In this document: one piece after another, positions 18,804 through 28,313 of the stretch
How the letters are laid out: each line of letters begins with the position of its first letter
Numbering within the stretch: position 1 is the first letter of the stretch
Assembly (NCBI GenBank): GCA_019745195.1
Contig: JAIETL010000012.1
Coordinates: forward strand, 147,771 to 211,770
Reading direction: 5' to 3'
Length of the DNA stretch: 64,000 bases
DNA from: Beijerinckiaceae bacterium
GTDB taxonomy: Bacteria > Pseudomonadota > Alphaproteobacteria > Rhizobiales > Beijerinckiaceae
The notes under the pieces: model-generated
The model's input: the letters and a program-made list of their open reading frames with translations, nothing else
Databases searched by the model: none
Told to the model about the DNA's origin: nothing
Program-made: the position numbers and the translations under genes

Positions 18804-19697
18804 TCAGGCCGCCGCCCGACCGGCCGGTTCGGGCGTCGTGTCCGCGCCGGGCCGCACCACCGGCGGATGCCTCCGGTCGTAGCCGTCGGGCACAGCGTCC
18901 TTGAAGGTCTTGGAGCGGACCACGAGAAAATCGATCAGGTGGTTGCGGATGGCGTAGTAGCCGGGGTGGTGGTGGACCTCGGTGCGCTTGCGGTCGCGCG
19001 GCAGCGGGTTCTCGACGATCTCGGCGATCATGGCGTTGGGGCCGTTGGTCATCAGCACGATGCGGTCGGCGAGATAGATCGCCTCGTCGACGTCATGGGT
19101 GATCATGAAGGCGGTCTGGCCGGTTTCGAGGCAGATGCGGCGGACCTCGTCCTGCAAAGTGCCGCGCGTCAGCGCGTCGAGCGCGGAAAAAGGCTCGTCC
19201 ATCAGCATCATTTTCGGCTCGATCGAGAGCGCGCGCGCAATGCCGACGCGCTGCTTCATGCCGCCTGAAAGTTCCGAGGGCTTTTTGAGCTCCGAGCCTT
19301 TCAGCCCGACCTTCTCGATGAAGGCCATGGCATGCGCGTTCACCTTCGCCTTCGGCCAGTCCCGGTGCCGGGCCGCGACCGCATAGGAGACATTGCCGAG
19401 CACGGTGCGCCAGGGCAGCAGCGAGTGGCCCTGGAAGATCACCGCGCGGTCGAGCGAGGGGCCCTCGATCGCCTTGCCGTCGACGATGGCCGCGCCGTCG
19501 TCGGGCGCATCCAACCCGTTCAGGATGTTCAGCACCGTCGTCTTGCCGCAGCCGGAATGGCCGATGATGCAGGCGAACTCGCCCTTTCTCATCGAGAACC
19601 AGAGGTCCTCGAACACCGTCGTCGTGCCGCCGCCGGCCTTCGGATAGCGGCGGGCGATGCCCTCGATCGAGACAAATTTGTCGTTTTGGGTCGTCAT
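18804..19697 (-). CDS. Nitrate/cyanate-type ABC transporter ATP-binding protein
   Basis: A 297-residue ATPase of the NrtD/CynD/SsuB class. It has Walker A GHSGCGKTT near residue 40, Q-loop IFQGHSLLPW, signature LSGGMKQRVGIARA, Walker B MMLMDEPFSALDA and switch His in MITHDVDEAI. A C-terminal tail of about 60 residues (VRSKTFKDAVPDGYDR and a Pro-rich end) is longer than in basic SsuB. The start at 19697 (MTTQNDKF) is 5 bp from the permease stop. It powers uptake of a small anion, most likely cyanate given the downstream cynS. Confidence 0.93.
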   Translation of the reverse strand: MTTQNDKFVSIEGIARRYPKAGGGTTTVFEDLWFSMRKGEFACIIGHSGCGKTTVLNILNGLDAPDDGAAIVDGKAIEGPSLDRAVIFQGHSLLPWRTVLGNVSYAVAARHRDWPKAKVNAHAMAFIEKVGLKGSELKKPSELSGGMKQRVGIARALSIEPKMMLMDEPFSALDALTRGTLQDEVRRICLETGQTAFMITHDVDEAIYLADRIVLMTNGPNAMIAEIVENPLPRDRKRTEVHHHPGYYAIRNHLIDFLVVRSKTFKDAVPDGYDRRHPPVVRPGADTTPEPAGRAAA

Positions 19698-19702
19698 GGC
19701 GC

Positions 19703-20548
19703 TCAATCCGGATAGGTCACGGCGCGCTGGAAGCGCGCGAGCGTCTGGTCGAGCACCATGCCCATCACGCCGATCACGAAAATCGCGACGATGACATTGG
19801 TGATCGAGAGGTTGTTCCACTCGTTCCAGACGAAATAGCCGATGCCGGTGCCGCCCACGAGCATCTCGGCCGCGACGATGACGAGCCAGGCGATGCCGAT
19901 CGAGATCCGCATCCCGGTCAGGATCGTCGGCGCGGCGGCGGGCAGGATGATGGTGAAGGCGCGCCTGACCGGGCCGACTTCGAGCGTGCGGGCGACGTTG
20001 AGCCATTCCTTGCGCACCGCCGAGACGCCGAAGGCGGTGTTCAGCAGCATCGGCCAGACCGAGCAGATGAAGATCACGAAGATCGCCGAGATGCCAGAGT
20101 CCTTGATCGTGTAGAGCGCCAGCGGCATCCACGCCAAGGGCGAGATCGGCTTGAGCACCTGGATGAACGGATCGAGCGCCTTCGAGATCAGCGGCGACAT
20201 GCCGATCAGGAAGCCGAGCGGGATCGCGACCAACACGGCGAGGAGATAGCCGAGCAGCACGCGGCCGAGCGAATAGGCGAGCTGGACGCCTAGCCCCTTG
20301 TCGTTGGGGCCCTTGTCGTAGAACGGGTTGGCGAGATGGCCCCAGAGCGTCTTGCCCACATCGAGCGGGCCGGGCATCGCCGATTTGCCCTGCGTGACCT
20401 GCTGGCCAAGCAGCTTGGCGTATTCCGGGTCGATGTTGGCGGCCGGCCCCCCGCCCCCTGACTGGACGGCGATGTGCCAGCCAGACAGGAAAACGAACAG
20501 GATCGCCAGCGACAGCACGATGGCGCGGAGGTTGAGGGAGGTGGTCAT
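19703..20548 (-). CDS. Nitrate/cyanate-type ABC transporter permease
   Basis: A 281-residue inner-membrane permease of the NrtB/SsuC class with one N-terminal hydrophobic anchor (AIVLSLAILFVFLSGWHI), a periplasmic stretch, and about five more helices. The cytoplasmic EAA loop is EWLNVARTLEVGPVRRAFT, ending ILPAAAPTILTGMRI. It pairs with the downstream ATPase and the upstream binding protein. A family A palindrome (20573-20686) separates it from the binding-protein gene. Confidence 0.93.
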   Translation of the reverse strand: MTTSLNLRAIVLSLAILFVFLSGWHIAVQSGGGGPAANIDPEYAKLLGQQVTQGKSAMPGPLDVGKTLWGHLANPFYDKGPNDKGLGVQLAYSLGRVLLGYLLAVLVAIPLGFLIGMSPLISKALDPFIQVLKPISPLAWMPLALYTIKDSGISAIFVIFICSVWPMLLNTAFGVSAVRKEWLNVARTLEVGPVRRAFTIILPAAAPTILTGMRISIGIAWLVIVAAEMLVGGTGIGYFVWNEWNNLSITNVIVAIFVIGVMGMVLDQTLARFQRAVTYPD

Positions 20549-20572
20549 GGATCGTCTCTCGCCCCACGCGAG

Positions 20573-20686
20573 CCCTCATCCTGAGGAGCCGCGAAGCGGC
20601 GTCTCGAAGGATCGTCCAGATGTCTCCGGAGCGAGCTGGAGCATCCTTCGAGGCGCGCTCCTGCGGAGCGCTCCTCAGGATGAGGG
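20573..20686. repeat. Palindromic element family A, copy 4
   Basis: A roughly 114-bp inverted repeat with ends CCCTCATCCTGAGGAGC and GCTCCTCAGGATGAGG. It lies directly after the binding-protein gene and before the permease gene of the cyanate operon. In E. coli, similar REP hairpins after malE protect the upstream mRNA; the same use here is inference. Confidence 0.9.
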
Positions 20687-20714
20687 GTTGTGGTGAAACT
20701 GTGCATGCCGCGAC

Positions 20715-22094
20715 TCACGTCCGCTTGATCGCGAAGCTCTTGATGTAGTCCTCGGGCTTGGACGCATCGAAGGCCTTGCCCATCACCGTGATCGTCTTCG
20801 AGCCCGGCCTGGGCGGCGTCAGGCCGACCTCCTGCATCAGTTTCGCGGTGTCGGTGGCGAGATAGACGCGATTGGCGATGCCGGCATAGTCGACGTCGCC
20901 CTTGATCTGGCCCCAGCGCTTCATCTGCGTCAGCATCCAGATCGCGAAATTATCCCAGGGGAACGGGTCGAAATCGACGCGCTTGGGGTCGCGCTTGATG
21001 TTGCCGAGCCCGTCGGCATAGGTCCCGGTCAGGATCTGCTCCAGCACGGTGACGGGTTGGTTGAGGTAGTTCGCCGGCGCGATGGCCTCGGCGATCTGCT
21101 TCCTGTTCTCGTCCTTGGAGGCGAAGGCGGTGGCGTCGATGATCGCCTTCAGCAGCGCGCGATAGGTGTTGGGCTGGCTCGTGACGAACTCCTGGCTCGC
21201 CGCAAAGCCGCAGCAGGGATGGCCGTCCCACAATTCCTTGGAGAGGATGTGGATGAAGCCGACGCCGTCGAACACAGCGCGCTGGTTGAAGGGGTCCGGC
21301 CCCAGGAAGCCGTCGATGTTGTCGGCGCGCAGGTTTGCGACCATCTCCGGCGGCGGCACGGCGCGGATCTGGACGTCGGTATCGGGATCGAGCCCGGCCT
21401 CGGCCAGATAATAGCGCAGCAGGTAGTTGTGCATCGAATAGTCGAAGGGCACGGCGAGCTTGAAGCCCTTCCAGTCCTTCGGGTTGCGCTTGTCCTTGTG
21501 CTTGACCGAGAGCGTGATCGCCTGGCCGTTGATGTTCTCCACCGCCGGCATCGTATAGGGGATCGGGTTCGAGCCAGCGCCCATCGAGATCGCCAGCGGC
21601 ATCGGCGCCAGCATATGGGCGGCGTCGTATTCCTTGTTGATCGTCTTGTCGCGGATCACCGCCCAGCCGGCGGTCTTGATGACTTCGACATTGAGGCCGT
21701 GCTTGGCGTAGAAGCCGAGCGGCGAGGCCATGATGATCGGCGTCGCGCAGGTGATCGGGATGAAGCCGACCTTCAAATCCTTCTTCTCGATGCCGCCGGT
21801 CTGGGCGAGCGCCTCGGTCGCCATGCCGATCGGGAACACCGAGGCTATGGCGGCCGCAGCCGTCGAAGCGCCCAGCGTCTTGATAAAGAGGCGACGCGCC
21901 TCGTCCTGCGGGAAGATCGCCCGCATCAGCGCGTTCTCGACGACGTTGCGGTAGCGGCCCTCTTCGGACGCTGCGACCTGCACCTCCTGCGCGCGCATCG
22001 CTCTGTCGTGCTCGGACTGGCTCTCATGCCGGCCGCAGGCGCAGCCCTTGATCAGGCGGCGGGTGGCGTCGAAGGCGTTTTTGAACAGGGCCAT
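20715..22094 (-). CDS. Nitrate/cyanate-type ABC transporter substrate-binding protein (NrtA/CmpA family, Tat-type signal)
   Basis: A 459-residue binding protein for a small anion. The first 65 residues form a hydrophilic extension with CACGRHESQSEHD, that is, a Cys-X-Cys-Gly-X-His cluster. This is followed by a twin-arginine-type signal (ARRLFIKTLGAS) with a hydrophobic run ending near ALAQ at residue 98. The mature part has the NrtA/CmpA pattern (LKVGFIPITCATPIIMA, HMLAPMPLAISMG, WDGHPCCGFAASQEF). It is the first gene of the leftward operon and lies 41 bp after a predicted sigma-54 transcription start. Cyanate is the likely ligand because cynS closes the operon; nitrate or bicarbonate cannot be excluded. 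Confidence 0.92.
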   Translation of the reverse strand: MALFKNAFDATRRLIKGCACGRHESQSEHDRAMRAQEVQVAASEEGRYRNVVENALMRAIFPQDEARRLFIKTLGASTAAAAIASVFPIGMATEALAQTGGIEKKDLKVGFIPITCATPIIMASPLGFYAKHGLNVEVIKTAGWAVIRDKTINKEYDAAHMLAPMPLAISMGAGSNPIPYTMPAVENINGQAITLSVKHKDKRNPKDWKGFKLAVPFDYSMHNYLLRYYLAEAGLDPDTDVQIRAVPPPEMVANLRADNIDGFLGPDPFNQRAVFDGVGFIHILSKELWDGHPCCGFAASQEFVTSQPNTYRALLKAIIDATAFASKDENRKQIAEAIAPANYLNQPVTVLEQILTGTYADGLGNIKRDPKRVDFDPFPWDNFAIWMLTQMKRWGQIKGDVDYAGIANRVYLATDTAKLMQEVGLTPPRPGSKTITVMGKAFDASKPEDYIKSFAIKRT

Positions 22095-22144
22095 GGGCTT
22101 CTTGTCCTCCGGGCGGGTCGATCGTCGGAAACTCGCTGCCGGCG

Positions 22145-22162
22145 TAGCAAGCGCCGGGCCAA
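22145..22162 (-). promoter_or_regulatory. Predicted sigma-54 promoter of the cyanate transport operon
   Basis: On the minus strand the sequence reads TTGGCCCGGCGCTTGCTA. It has GG at -24 and GC at -12 with exactly 10 bp between them, and differs from TTGGCAC-N5-TTGCW at one position. The expected transcription start is about 41 bp before the ATG of the binding-protein gene. A divergent sigma-54 activator gene next door supports the call. Confidence 0.8.
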
Positions 22163-22218
22163 GCTCGGCTTTTCTCGCACATGCGAAGAATCAAGGAGTT
22201 GTGAGCGATCGAGTCTTG

Positions 22219-22268
22219 ACGAAATCTCGTAAATCACGAAAAATCGTAACCTATTGACGATATCTCGT
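22219..22268. promoter_or_regulatory. Three ACGA-N4-TCGT dyads: candidate enhancer of the sigma-54 activator
   Basis: Three copies of the same dyad occur in 50 bp: ACGAAATCTCGT (22219-22230), ACGAAAAATCGT (22236-22247) and ACGATATCTCGT (22257-22268). Centre spacings are 17 and 21 bp. They lie about 60-110 bp upstream of the predicted -24 element, the usual position for an upstream activator sequence. They also overlap the possible start of the activator gene, which suggests autoregulation. Binding is inferred. Confidence 0.6.
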
Positions 22269-24152
22269 GATCCGGGATCTGCCTTGCTCGCCACCTCGCC
22301 CGACCCCGTCTTCGCCGCCGCGCCCGATGCGATGCTGGTGGTCGATGTCCGCACTGGCGCGGTGCTCGGCGCGAATCACGCCGCCGGCGCGCTTCTGGAG
22401 GCCGACCTGCCGACGCTCTGTGGCTCGGGCGTTTTTGCGCTGTTCCCTGACCAGATGGCGGAGCTCACCGTCTTCACCGACGCCGTACTCGCCAAAGGCG
22501 CATGGTGGACGCGCGGCCTGACGCCGGCGCATCGGTCGGGCCGCGCCCTGCATCTGGAATGCGCCGGCGTGGTGCTGTCGCGCGAGCCGGCTTTGCTGAT
22601 GCTGCTGACGCTCTACGATCTCGACGCCCGCCACAAGCGCGAGCTCGATGCGGAGGCGCAAGCCTATCAGCGCGGCGGCCTGACCGAATGGCTGCGGAGC
22701 GAGCGCCTGTTCCAGGACATCGAGCGCGGCAACCAGCTCATCCTGCGCGCCGCCGGCGAAGGCATTTTCGGCGTCAACGCCGAGGGCAAGACGACCTTCG
22801 TCAACCCGGCCGCCGAGGCGATGCTGGGCTGGGAGGCCGGCGAACTCGTCGGCGGCGACATGCATGCGAGCGTCCACCACCACCGCCCGGACGGCAGCGC
22901 CTATCCCCAGCAGGAATGTCCGATCTACGCCGCCTTCCGCGACGGCGCGGTCCACCATGTCGAGAACGAGAAATTCTTCCGCAAGGACGGCTCGGGCTTC
23001 TGGGTCGAATACACCTCGACGCCGATCCGCGACCGGGGACGGCTCGCCGGCGCGGTGATCGTCTTCCGGGACGTCAGCCAGCGCCATGAGGCCGACGAGA
23101 AGCTGCGCGCGGCGCTGGCCGAGGTCGACAGCCTGCGTCAGCGCCTGCAGCTCGAGAACGCCTATCTGCAAGAAGAGATGGCGATCGAGCGCAACCATCG
23201 CGGCGTCATCGGCTCGTCGGCCGCGATCCGAAAAATCCTGAGCCAGGTCGAGCTGGTCGCCAGGACCGACGCCGCCGTGCTCGTCACCGGCGAATCCGGC
23301 ACCGGCAAGGAGCTTATCGCGGGCGCGATCCATGAGGCGAGCGAACGCCGGGCGCGGCCGCTGATCCGGGTCAACTGCGCCGCGATCCCGCGCGAACTGT
23401 TCGAGAGCGAGTTCTTCGGCCATGTCAGGGGCGCGTTCACCGGCGCGCTGCGGGACCGGATCGGCCGCTTCGAACTCGCCGACGGCGGCACGCTTTTCCT
23501 CGACGAGGTCGGCGAAATCCCGCTCGAACTGCAGGGCAAGCTGCTGCGGGTGCTGCAGGAGGGCGAGTTCCAGCGCGTCGGCGAGGAGCGCACCCGCAAG
23601 GTCGATGTCCGCCTGATCGCAGCCACCAACCGCGATCTGCGCCGCGAGGTGCGCGAGGGCCGCTTCCGCGAGGACCTGTACTTCCGGCTCGATGTCTTCC
23701 CGATCCTGTCCGTGCCGCTGCGCGAACGGCGCGACGACATTCCAGCTCTGGCGCTGCATTTCCTGAAAGGCGCGCAGCGCAAGCTCAAGGTCGAGGGGCT
23801 GACGCTGAGCGAGGGCGACATGGCAAGGCTCACCGCCTATGACTGGCCCGGAAACGTCCGTGAGCTGCAGAACGTCATCGAGCGCGCCGCGATCCTGGCG
23901 CGCCAGGGCCGTCTGTTCATCGACCTGCCGCAAAGCGAGCGGGCGAGGCCGTCTGTTCAGGCTCGCGAGGAGCCGGTCCGCGCCGGCATTCTGACGGAGG
24001 CGGCGAGGCGCGAGCGCGACAGGGCCAGCATCGAGGCGGCGCTCGCGGCAGCGGGCGGAAAGGTCAGCGGGCCGGGCGGCGCTGCGGAGATATTGGGGGT
24101 GAGGCCGACGACGCTGGCTTCACGCATAAAGACGCTGGGGATCGGGCGGTAA
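22254..24152 (+). CDS. PAS-domain sigma-54-dependent transcriptional activator
   Basis: An enhancer-binding protein of up to 632 residues. Two PAS-like sensor domains (about residues 15-130 and 155-280; [20 protein letters not shown] opens the second) are followed by a short coiled-coil linker. Then comes the AAA+ domain (about 315-545) with Walker A GESGTGKE, the GAFTGA sigma-54 contact loop, and Walker [11 protein letters not shown]. The C-terminus is a Fis-type HTH ([21 protein letters not shown]). No receiver domain is present, so it senses its signal through PAS. The start is unsure: TTG 22254, TTG 22284 or ATG 22332; none has a strong ribosome site. It is divergent from the cyanate operon, whose promoter is of sigma-54 type, and very likely activates it. 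Confidence 0.92.
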   Translation: MTISRDPGSALLATSPDPVFAAAPDAMLVVDVRTGAVLGANHAAGALLEADLPTLCGSGVFALFPDQMAELTVFTDAVLAKGAWWTRGLTPAHRSGRALHLECAGVVLSREPALLMLLTLYDLDARHKRELDAEAQAYQRGGLTEWLRSERLFQDIERGNQLILRAAGEGIFGVNAEGKTTFVNPAAEAMLGWEAGELVGGDMHASVHHHRPDGSAYPQQECPIYAAFRDGAVHHVENEKFFRKDGSGFWVEYTSTPIRDRGRLAGAVIVFRDVSQRHEADEKLRAALAEVDSLRQRLQLENAYLQEEMAIERNHRGVIGSSAAIRKILSQVELVARTDAAVLVTGESGTGKELIAGAIHEASERRARPLIRVNCAAIPRELFESEFFGHVRGAFTGALRDRIGRFELADGGTLFLDEVGEIPLELQGKLLRVLQEGEFQRVGEERTRKVDVRLIAATNRDLRREVREGRFREDLYFRLDVFPILSVPLRERRDDIPALALHFLKGAQRKLKVEGLTLSEGDMARLTAYDWPGNVRELQNVIERAAILARQGRLFIDLPQSERARPSVQAREEPVRAGILTEAARRERDRASIEAALAAAGGKVSGPGGAAEILGVRPTTLASRIKTLGIGR

Positions 24153-24184
24153 TCGCGAGCTTTCATTGTGCCACGGAAACACAC

Positions 24185-24292
24185 CGTCATCCCGGGCAAG
24201 CGAAGCGCAGACCCGGGATCCATCCTAGAGCACCTTCGTGCCTTACGATGGATCCCGGAGCTGCGCCGCTATGCGGCTTGTCCGGGATGACG
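24185..24292. repeat. Palindromic element family B, copy 2
   Basis: A roughly 108-bp inverted repeat starting CGTCATCCCGGGCAAGC and ending GTCCGGGATGACG, with inner arms CCCGGGATCCATC and GATGGATCCCGG. It sits between the convergent sigma-54 activator and Bug-type receptor genes, a likely terminator position. Confidence 0.9.
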
Positions 24293-24338
24293 CGGTGTTT
24301 CTGATGCCAGGATCATAAAGGTGGAAGGACATTCCCGC

Positions 24339-25331
24339 CTACTCGATCCTGACCCCGCTCGCCTTGATGATCGGGGCCCATTTCTCGATTTCGGCGCCGA
24401 TGAAGCCGCGCAGGCCAGCCGGCTCCAGCAGCGCCGGCACGGGAACGTCCGCGCCCAGCTCCTGCAGCTTGCCCTTGACGCCGGCGTCGGCCAGCGCCGC
24501 CTTCAGCGCTTGGTTGAGCTTCGCGACCACGGCGGGCGGAGTGTCCTTGGGGGCAAACATCGCATTCCAGACCGCGACCTTGAAGCCGGGCACGCCGCCC
24601 TCGGTGCTGGTCGGAACGTTGGGCAGGAACACGGCGCGCTCGTCGGAGGCGACCGCGAGCGTGCGGATCGTGCCGGCGCGCTCCTGCGGCGCGACATTGA
24701 CCGCCTGGTCGCAGAGATAGTCGATCTGGCCTGCGACGAGGTCGGTCATCGCCGGGCCGGTGCCGCGATATGGCACGCCGTTGGGCTTGACGCCGAGCAC
24801 GGTGTTGAAAAGCAGGCAGGTGGTGTGGCTCACCGAGCCGATGCCGGCATGGGCGTTGGTCGCGGTCTTCTCGTTGGCCTTGAGCCAGGTCACGAACTCG
24901 GTGAGCGTCTGGCTCGGATGGGTCTTCTTCACCGTCAGGAAGATCGGGTTGGTGTTGACCAGTCCCACTGGCGCGAAATCCTCGAGCGGCTTGTATTTCA
25001 GGTTCGGATTGAGCGAGACGGCGGCCGCATGCGTGCCGGTATGGCCGATCAGGATGACGTGGCCGTCGGGCGCCGACGACATCAACCGCTGGCCCGCCAG
25101 CGTGCCCGCCGCGCCGACCGCGTTCTCGATGATGACCGGCTGGCCGAGCGTGCGGGCCATATGCTCGCCGACGAGCCGGCCGACGACATCGGTCGGCCCG
25201 CCTGCCGCGAACGGAATCAGCATCGTCACGGGCTTGGTCGGGAACGCCTGCGCCTGCGCCGCCGTGGTTCCCGCGCCGGCGATGGCGAGCGCCGCGAAGC
25301 CCGCAATGGCGAGCCTGGTCATCGTCTTCAT
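24339..25331 (-). CDS. Bug-family (TctC-like) periplasmic substrate-binding protein
   Basis: A 330-residue receptor of the tripartite tricarboxylate transporter family. A signal peptide (RLAIAGFAALAIAGAG to AQAQA) precedes the mature start FPTKPVTMLIPFAAGGPTDVVGR, the family signature. Further hallmarks are GHTGTHAAAVSLNPNLKYKP and PNVPTSTEGGVPGF. The start at 25331 is preceded by GGAGGACGCTGAC, a good ribosome site. These proteins bind carboxylates or related small molecules. No TctA/TctB membrane partners are nearby, so it is an orphan receptor. The ligand is unknown. Confidence 0.92.
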   Translation of the reverse strand: MKTMTRLAIAGFAALAIAGAGTTAAQAQAFPTKPVTMLIPFAAGGPTDVVGRLVGEHMARTLGQPVIIENAVGAAGTLAGQRLMSSAPDGHVILIGHTGTHAAAVSLNPNLKYKPLEDFAPVGLVNTNPIFLTVKKTHPSQTLTEFVTWLKANEKTATNAHAGIGSVSHTTCLLFNTVLGVKPNGVPYRGTGPAMTDLVAGQIDYLCDQAVNVAPQERAGTIRTLAVASDERAVFLPNVPTSTEGGVPGFKVAVWNAMFAPKDTPPAVVAKLNQALKAALADAGVKGKLQELGADVPVPALLEPAGLRGFIGAEIEKWAPIIKASGVRIE

Positions 25332-25650
25332 GTCAGCGTCCTCCCGTTGATGCAGCGCTGTGAGCCCTGCCGGTGCATCGGCACGACACGGCCTCGGCGT
25401 CTTGTCTGCGAAATACCTATTGTGGCTGGTGGCCCAAGGCGAATAGGGCAAAGTGCTAGCCGATAGGCGGATCATGTCTAGCCGTCGCGGCAAGCGACGT
25501 CGGTGACAGAAATTCAATTCTGTAACCCGTCAACATCGTGTCGCATTGCGGCATGTGGGAGGTTTCGCTACAGAGCCAAGCACCCTAGAACGATCCCAAA
25601 GGGCTCGCGAGGGTTCCAACGCGCTTGTTTCGTTCGCTTCGCGAACCTGA
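25332..25650. other. Divergent intergenic region before sdhC
   Basis: About 320 bp between the Bug-type receptor gene and sdhC, relatively AT-rich in its centre. A small inverted repeat CAGAAATTCAATTCTG lies at about 25508-25523. No gene is visible. The promoter of the sdh operon is expected here, but no confident -35/-10 pair can be assigned. Confidence 0.5.
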
Positions 25651-26064
25651 ATGCCGGAGACGATCAGAGTGGCCGAGGTCAAACAGGCGGCGCGTCCGCT
25701 GTCGCCGCATCTGCAGATCTATCGCTGGTCCTGGACCATGGCGATGTCGATCGCCCATCGCGTCACCGGCTCGGCGCTCTATCTCGGCACTGTGCTGATC
25801 GCGGCATGGCTGGTCGCGGCAGCGTCCGGCCCGGCGGCTTACGACACCGCGCAGTGGGTCGCGGGCTCGATCCTCGGCCGGCTCGTGCTGTTCGGCTATT
25901 CCTTCGCGCTGCTGCACCACATGGTCGGGGGCCTGCGCCATTTCGTCTGGGACATGGGCCATGGCTATGATCCGCAGACGCGCATGAATCTCGCGAAATA
26001 CAGCGTCGCCGTCTCCGGCGGGCTCACGATCCTGGTCTGGATCGTGGCTCTGGCCCTGCGCTGA
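25651..26064 (+). CDS. sdhC: Succinate dehydrogenase cytochrome b556 subunit
   Basis: A 137-residue membrane anchor of complex II. The N-terminal RPLSPHLQIYRWSWTMAMSI and the SIAHRVTGSALY motif are the SdhC signature. Three membrane helices follow. The His pair in LLHHMVGGLRHFVWD contains the haem b ligand. It anchors the catalytic SdhAB dimer and takes part in quinone reduction. It is the first gene of sdhC-sdhD-sdhA, with only 11 bp to sdhD. Confidence 0.96.
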   Translation: MPETIRVAEVKQAARPLSPHLQIYRWSWTMAMSIAHRVTGSALYLGTVLIAAWLVAAASGPAAYDTAQWVAGSILGRLVLFGYSFALLHHMVGGLRHFVWDMGHGYDPQTRMNLAKYSVAVSGGLTILVWIVALALR

Positions 26065-26075
26065 GGAGCCGACAG

Positions 26076-26468
26076 ATGCATTCCAACTCCTCGATGCGCA
26101 CCCCGCTCGGCCGCGTTCGCGGCCTCGGTTCGGCGAAGTCCGGCACCGGGCATTTCTGGCTCCAGCGCGTCACGGCGGTCGCTAACGTCGTCCTGACGAT
26201 TATCTTCCTCGGCGTGGTGATCTCTCTCGTCGGCAGGCCCTATCAGGCGGCCCTGGCTGTTCTGTCGCACCCGCTGGTGGCGATCCTGATGCTGCTCTTC
26301 ACCGTATCGGGCGTGGTGCATATGCGGCTCGGCATGCAGGTCATCATCGAGGACTATGTCCATGGCGAGGGCCTAAAGATCGCCGCTGTGATGGCCAATA
26401 CCTTCTTTGCGATCGCGATCGGCGCGGCCTGCGTCTTCGCGCTCCTGAAGCTCTCGTTTGGAGGCTGA
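26076..26468 (+). CDS. sdhD: Succinate dehydrogenase hydrophobic membrane anchor subunit
   Basis: A 130-residue, three-helix subunit of complex II. The N-terminus [20 protein letters not shown] followed by [14 protein letters not shown] is typical of alphaproteobacterial SdhD. A His in [17 protein letters not shown] is the expected second haem ligand region. It is 4 bp upstream of sdhA and translated with it. Confidence 0.95.
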   Translation: MHSNSSMRTPLGRVRGLGSAKSGTGHFWLQRVTAVANVVLTIIFLGVVISLVGRPYQAALAVLSHPLVAILMLLFTVSGVVHMRLGMQVIIEDYVHGEGLKIAAVMANTFFAIAIGAACVFALLKLSFGG

Positions 26469-26472
26469 TCCG

Positions 26473-28305
26473 ATGGCGATCACCAGAGCCCGCTCCACCG
26501 CGACTTACGCCGGCCCGGCCTATCCGATCACCGACCACACCTTCGACGTCGTCGTGGTCGGCGCGGGCGGCGCTGGCTTGCGCGCCACGGTCGGCTGCTC
26601 GCAAGCGGGCCTGAAGACCGCCTGCATCACGAAAGTGTTCCCGACGCGCTCGCATACGGTGGCGGCGCAGGGCGGCGTGGCCGCTTCGCTCGGCAATATG
26701 GGCAAGGATACCTGGCAGTGGCACATGTACGACACCGTCAAGGGGTCGGACTGGCTCGGCGACCAGGACGCGATCGAGTATCTGGTCCGCAACGCGCCCG
26801 CCGCCGTCTACGAGCTCGAGCACTGGGGCGTGCCCTTTTCGCGCACGGAGGCGGGAAAAATCTACCAGCGGCCGTTCGGCGGCATGACGACCGAGTTCGG
26901 CGAGGGCCCGCCGGCCCAGCGCACCTGCGCGGCCGCCGACCGCACCGGCCACGCCATGCTGCACACGCTCTACGGCCAGGCGCTGCGCTACAACACCGAG
27001 TTCTTCATCGAATACTTCGCGATCGACCTGATCATGGACGAGGACGGCGCGTGCCGGGGCGTGATCGCGCTCAAGCTCGACGACGGCACGCTGCATCGCT
27101 TCCGTTCCAAGATGGCGATCATGGCGACCGGCGGCTATGGCCGCGCCTATTTCTCGGCGACCTCGGCGCATACCTGCACCGGCGACGGCAACGCCATGGT
27201 GCTGCGCGCCGGCCTGCCCCTGCAGGACATGGAGTTCGTGCAGTTCCACCCGACCGGGATCTACGGCGCGGGCTGCCTGATCACCGAGGGCGCGCGCGGC
27301 GAGGGCGGCTACCTGACCAATTCCGAGGGCGAGCGCTTCATGGAGCGCTATGCGCCGTCCGCCAAGGACCTCGCTTCGCGCGACGTCGTCTCACGCTCGA
27401 TGACGATGGAGATCAGGGGCGGGCGCGGCGTCGGCAAGAACAAGGACCACATCTACCTGCATCTCGACCATCTCGACCCGAAAATCCTGCATGAGCGCCT
27501 GCCGGGCATCTCGGAGAGCGCCAAGATTTTTGCCGGCGTCGATGTGACCCGCGAGCCGATCCCGGTGCTGCCGACGGTGCATTACAACATGGGCGGCATC
27601 CCGACGAACTTCCACGGCGAGGTTCTGACCAAGGTCGACGGCAACGCCGACACCGTGGTCCCGGGCCTGATGGCGATCGGCGAGGCGGCCTGCGTCTCGG
27701 TGCATGGCGCGAACCGGCTCGGCTCGAATTCGCTGATCGACCTCGTCGTGTTCGGCCGGGCGGCCGGCCTGCGCTGCGCCGAGATCGTGACGCCGGGCGA
27801 AAAGCAGCCCGAGCTGCCGAAGAATTCGGCCGATCTGGCGCTGACGCGCCTCGACAAGTTCCGCAACGCCTCGGGCGGCACGCCGACGGCGGAGCTGCGC
27901 GGGCGCATGCAGAAGACGATGCAGGACAATTGCGCGGTCTACCGCACCGGCGAGACGCTGGAGGAGGGTCATAAGCTGATCCATCAGGTCTGGGCCGGCA
28001 TCGAGGATATCGGCACGACCGACCGCTCGCTGGTCTGGAACTCGGACCTGATCGAGACGCTGGAATTCGACAACCTGATCACGCAGGCCGTCGTCACCAT
28101 GGATTCAGGCCTGAACCGCCCCGAAAGCCGCGGCGCACATGCCCGCGAGGACTATCCCGACCGCGACGACAAGAACTGGATGAAGCACACGCTCGCCTGG
28201 GTCGACGACGAGAAGCGCACCGTGACGCTGGATGACCGGCCGGTGCATACCTACACGCTGTCGAACGACATCGAGTACATCAAGCCCAAGGCGCGGGTGT
28301 ATTGA
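26473..28305 (+). CDS. sdhA: Succinate dehydrogenase flavoprotein subunit
   Basis: The 610-residue FAD subunit of succinate dehydrogenase, which oxidises succinate to fumarate in the TCA cycle. The dinucleotide-binding motif [14 protein letters not shown] is at the N-terminus. The covalent-FAD histidine lies in [13 protein letters not shown], and the substrate-site segments [20 protein letters not shown] and [12 protein letters not shown] are intact. The start at 26473 has GGAGG upstream. Unusually, sdhB does not follow directly: about 1,050 bp carrying three small genes separate them. Confidence 0.97.
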   Translation: MAITRARSTATYAGPAYPITDHTFDVVVVGAGGAGLRATVGCSQAGLKTACITKVFPTRSHTVAAQGGVAASLGNMGKDTWQWHMYDTVKGSDWLGDQDAIEYLVRNAPAAVYELEHWGVPFSRTEAGKIYQRPFGGMTTEFGEGPPAQRTCAAADRTGHAMLHTLYGQALRYNTEFFIEYFAIDLIMDEDGACRGVIALKLDDGTLHRFRSKMAIMATGGYGRAYFSATSAHTCTGDGNAMVLRAGLPLQDMEFVQFHPTGIYGAGCLITEGARGEGGYLTNSEGERFMERYAPSAKDLASRDVVSRSMTMEIRGGRGVGKNKDHIYLHLDHLDPKILHERLPGISESAKIFAGVDVTREPIPVLPTVHYNMGGIPTNFHGEVLTKVDGNADTVVPGLMAIGEAACVSVHGANRLGSNSLIDLVVFGRAAGLRCAEIVTPGEKQPELPKNSADLALTRLDKFRNASGGTPTAELRGRMQKTMQDNCAVYRTGETLEEGHKLIHQVWAGIEDIGTTDRSLVWNSDLIETLEFDNLITQAVVTMDSGLNRPESRGAHAREDYPDRDDKNWMKHTLAWVDDEKRTVTLDDRPVHTYTLSNDIEYIKPKARVY

Positions 28306-28313
28306 GGGAGACG

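Noticed and set aside
19698..20579. Upstream extension of the cyanate ATPase reading frame over the permease gene
   Set aside because: The extension is Arg/Ala-rich out-of-frame translation of the permease; the true start at 19697 gives a complete ATPase.
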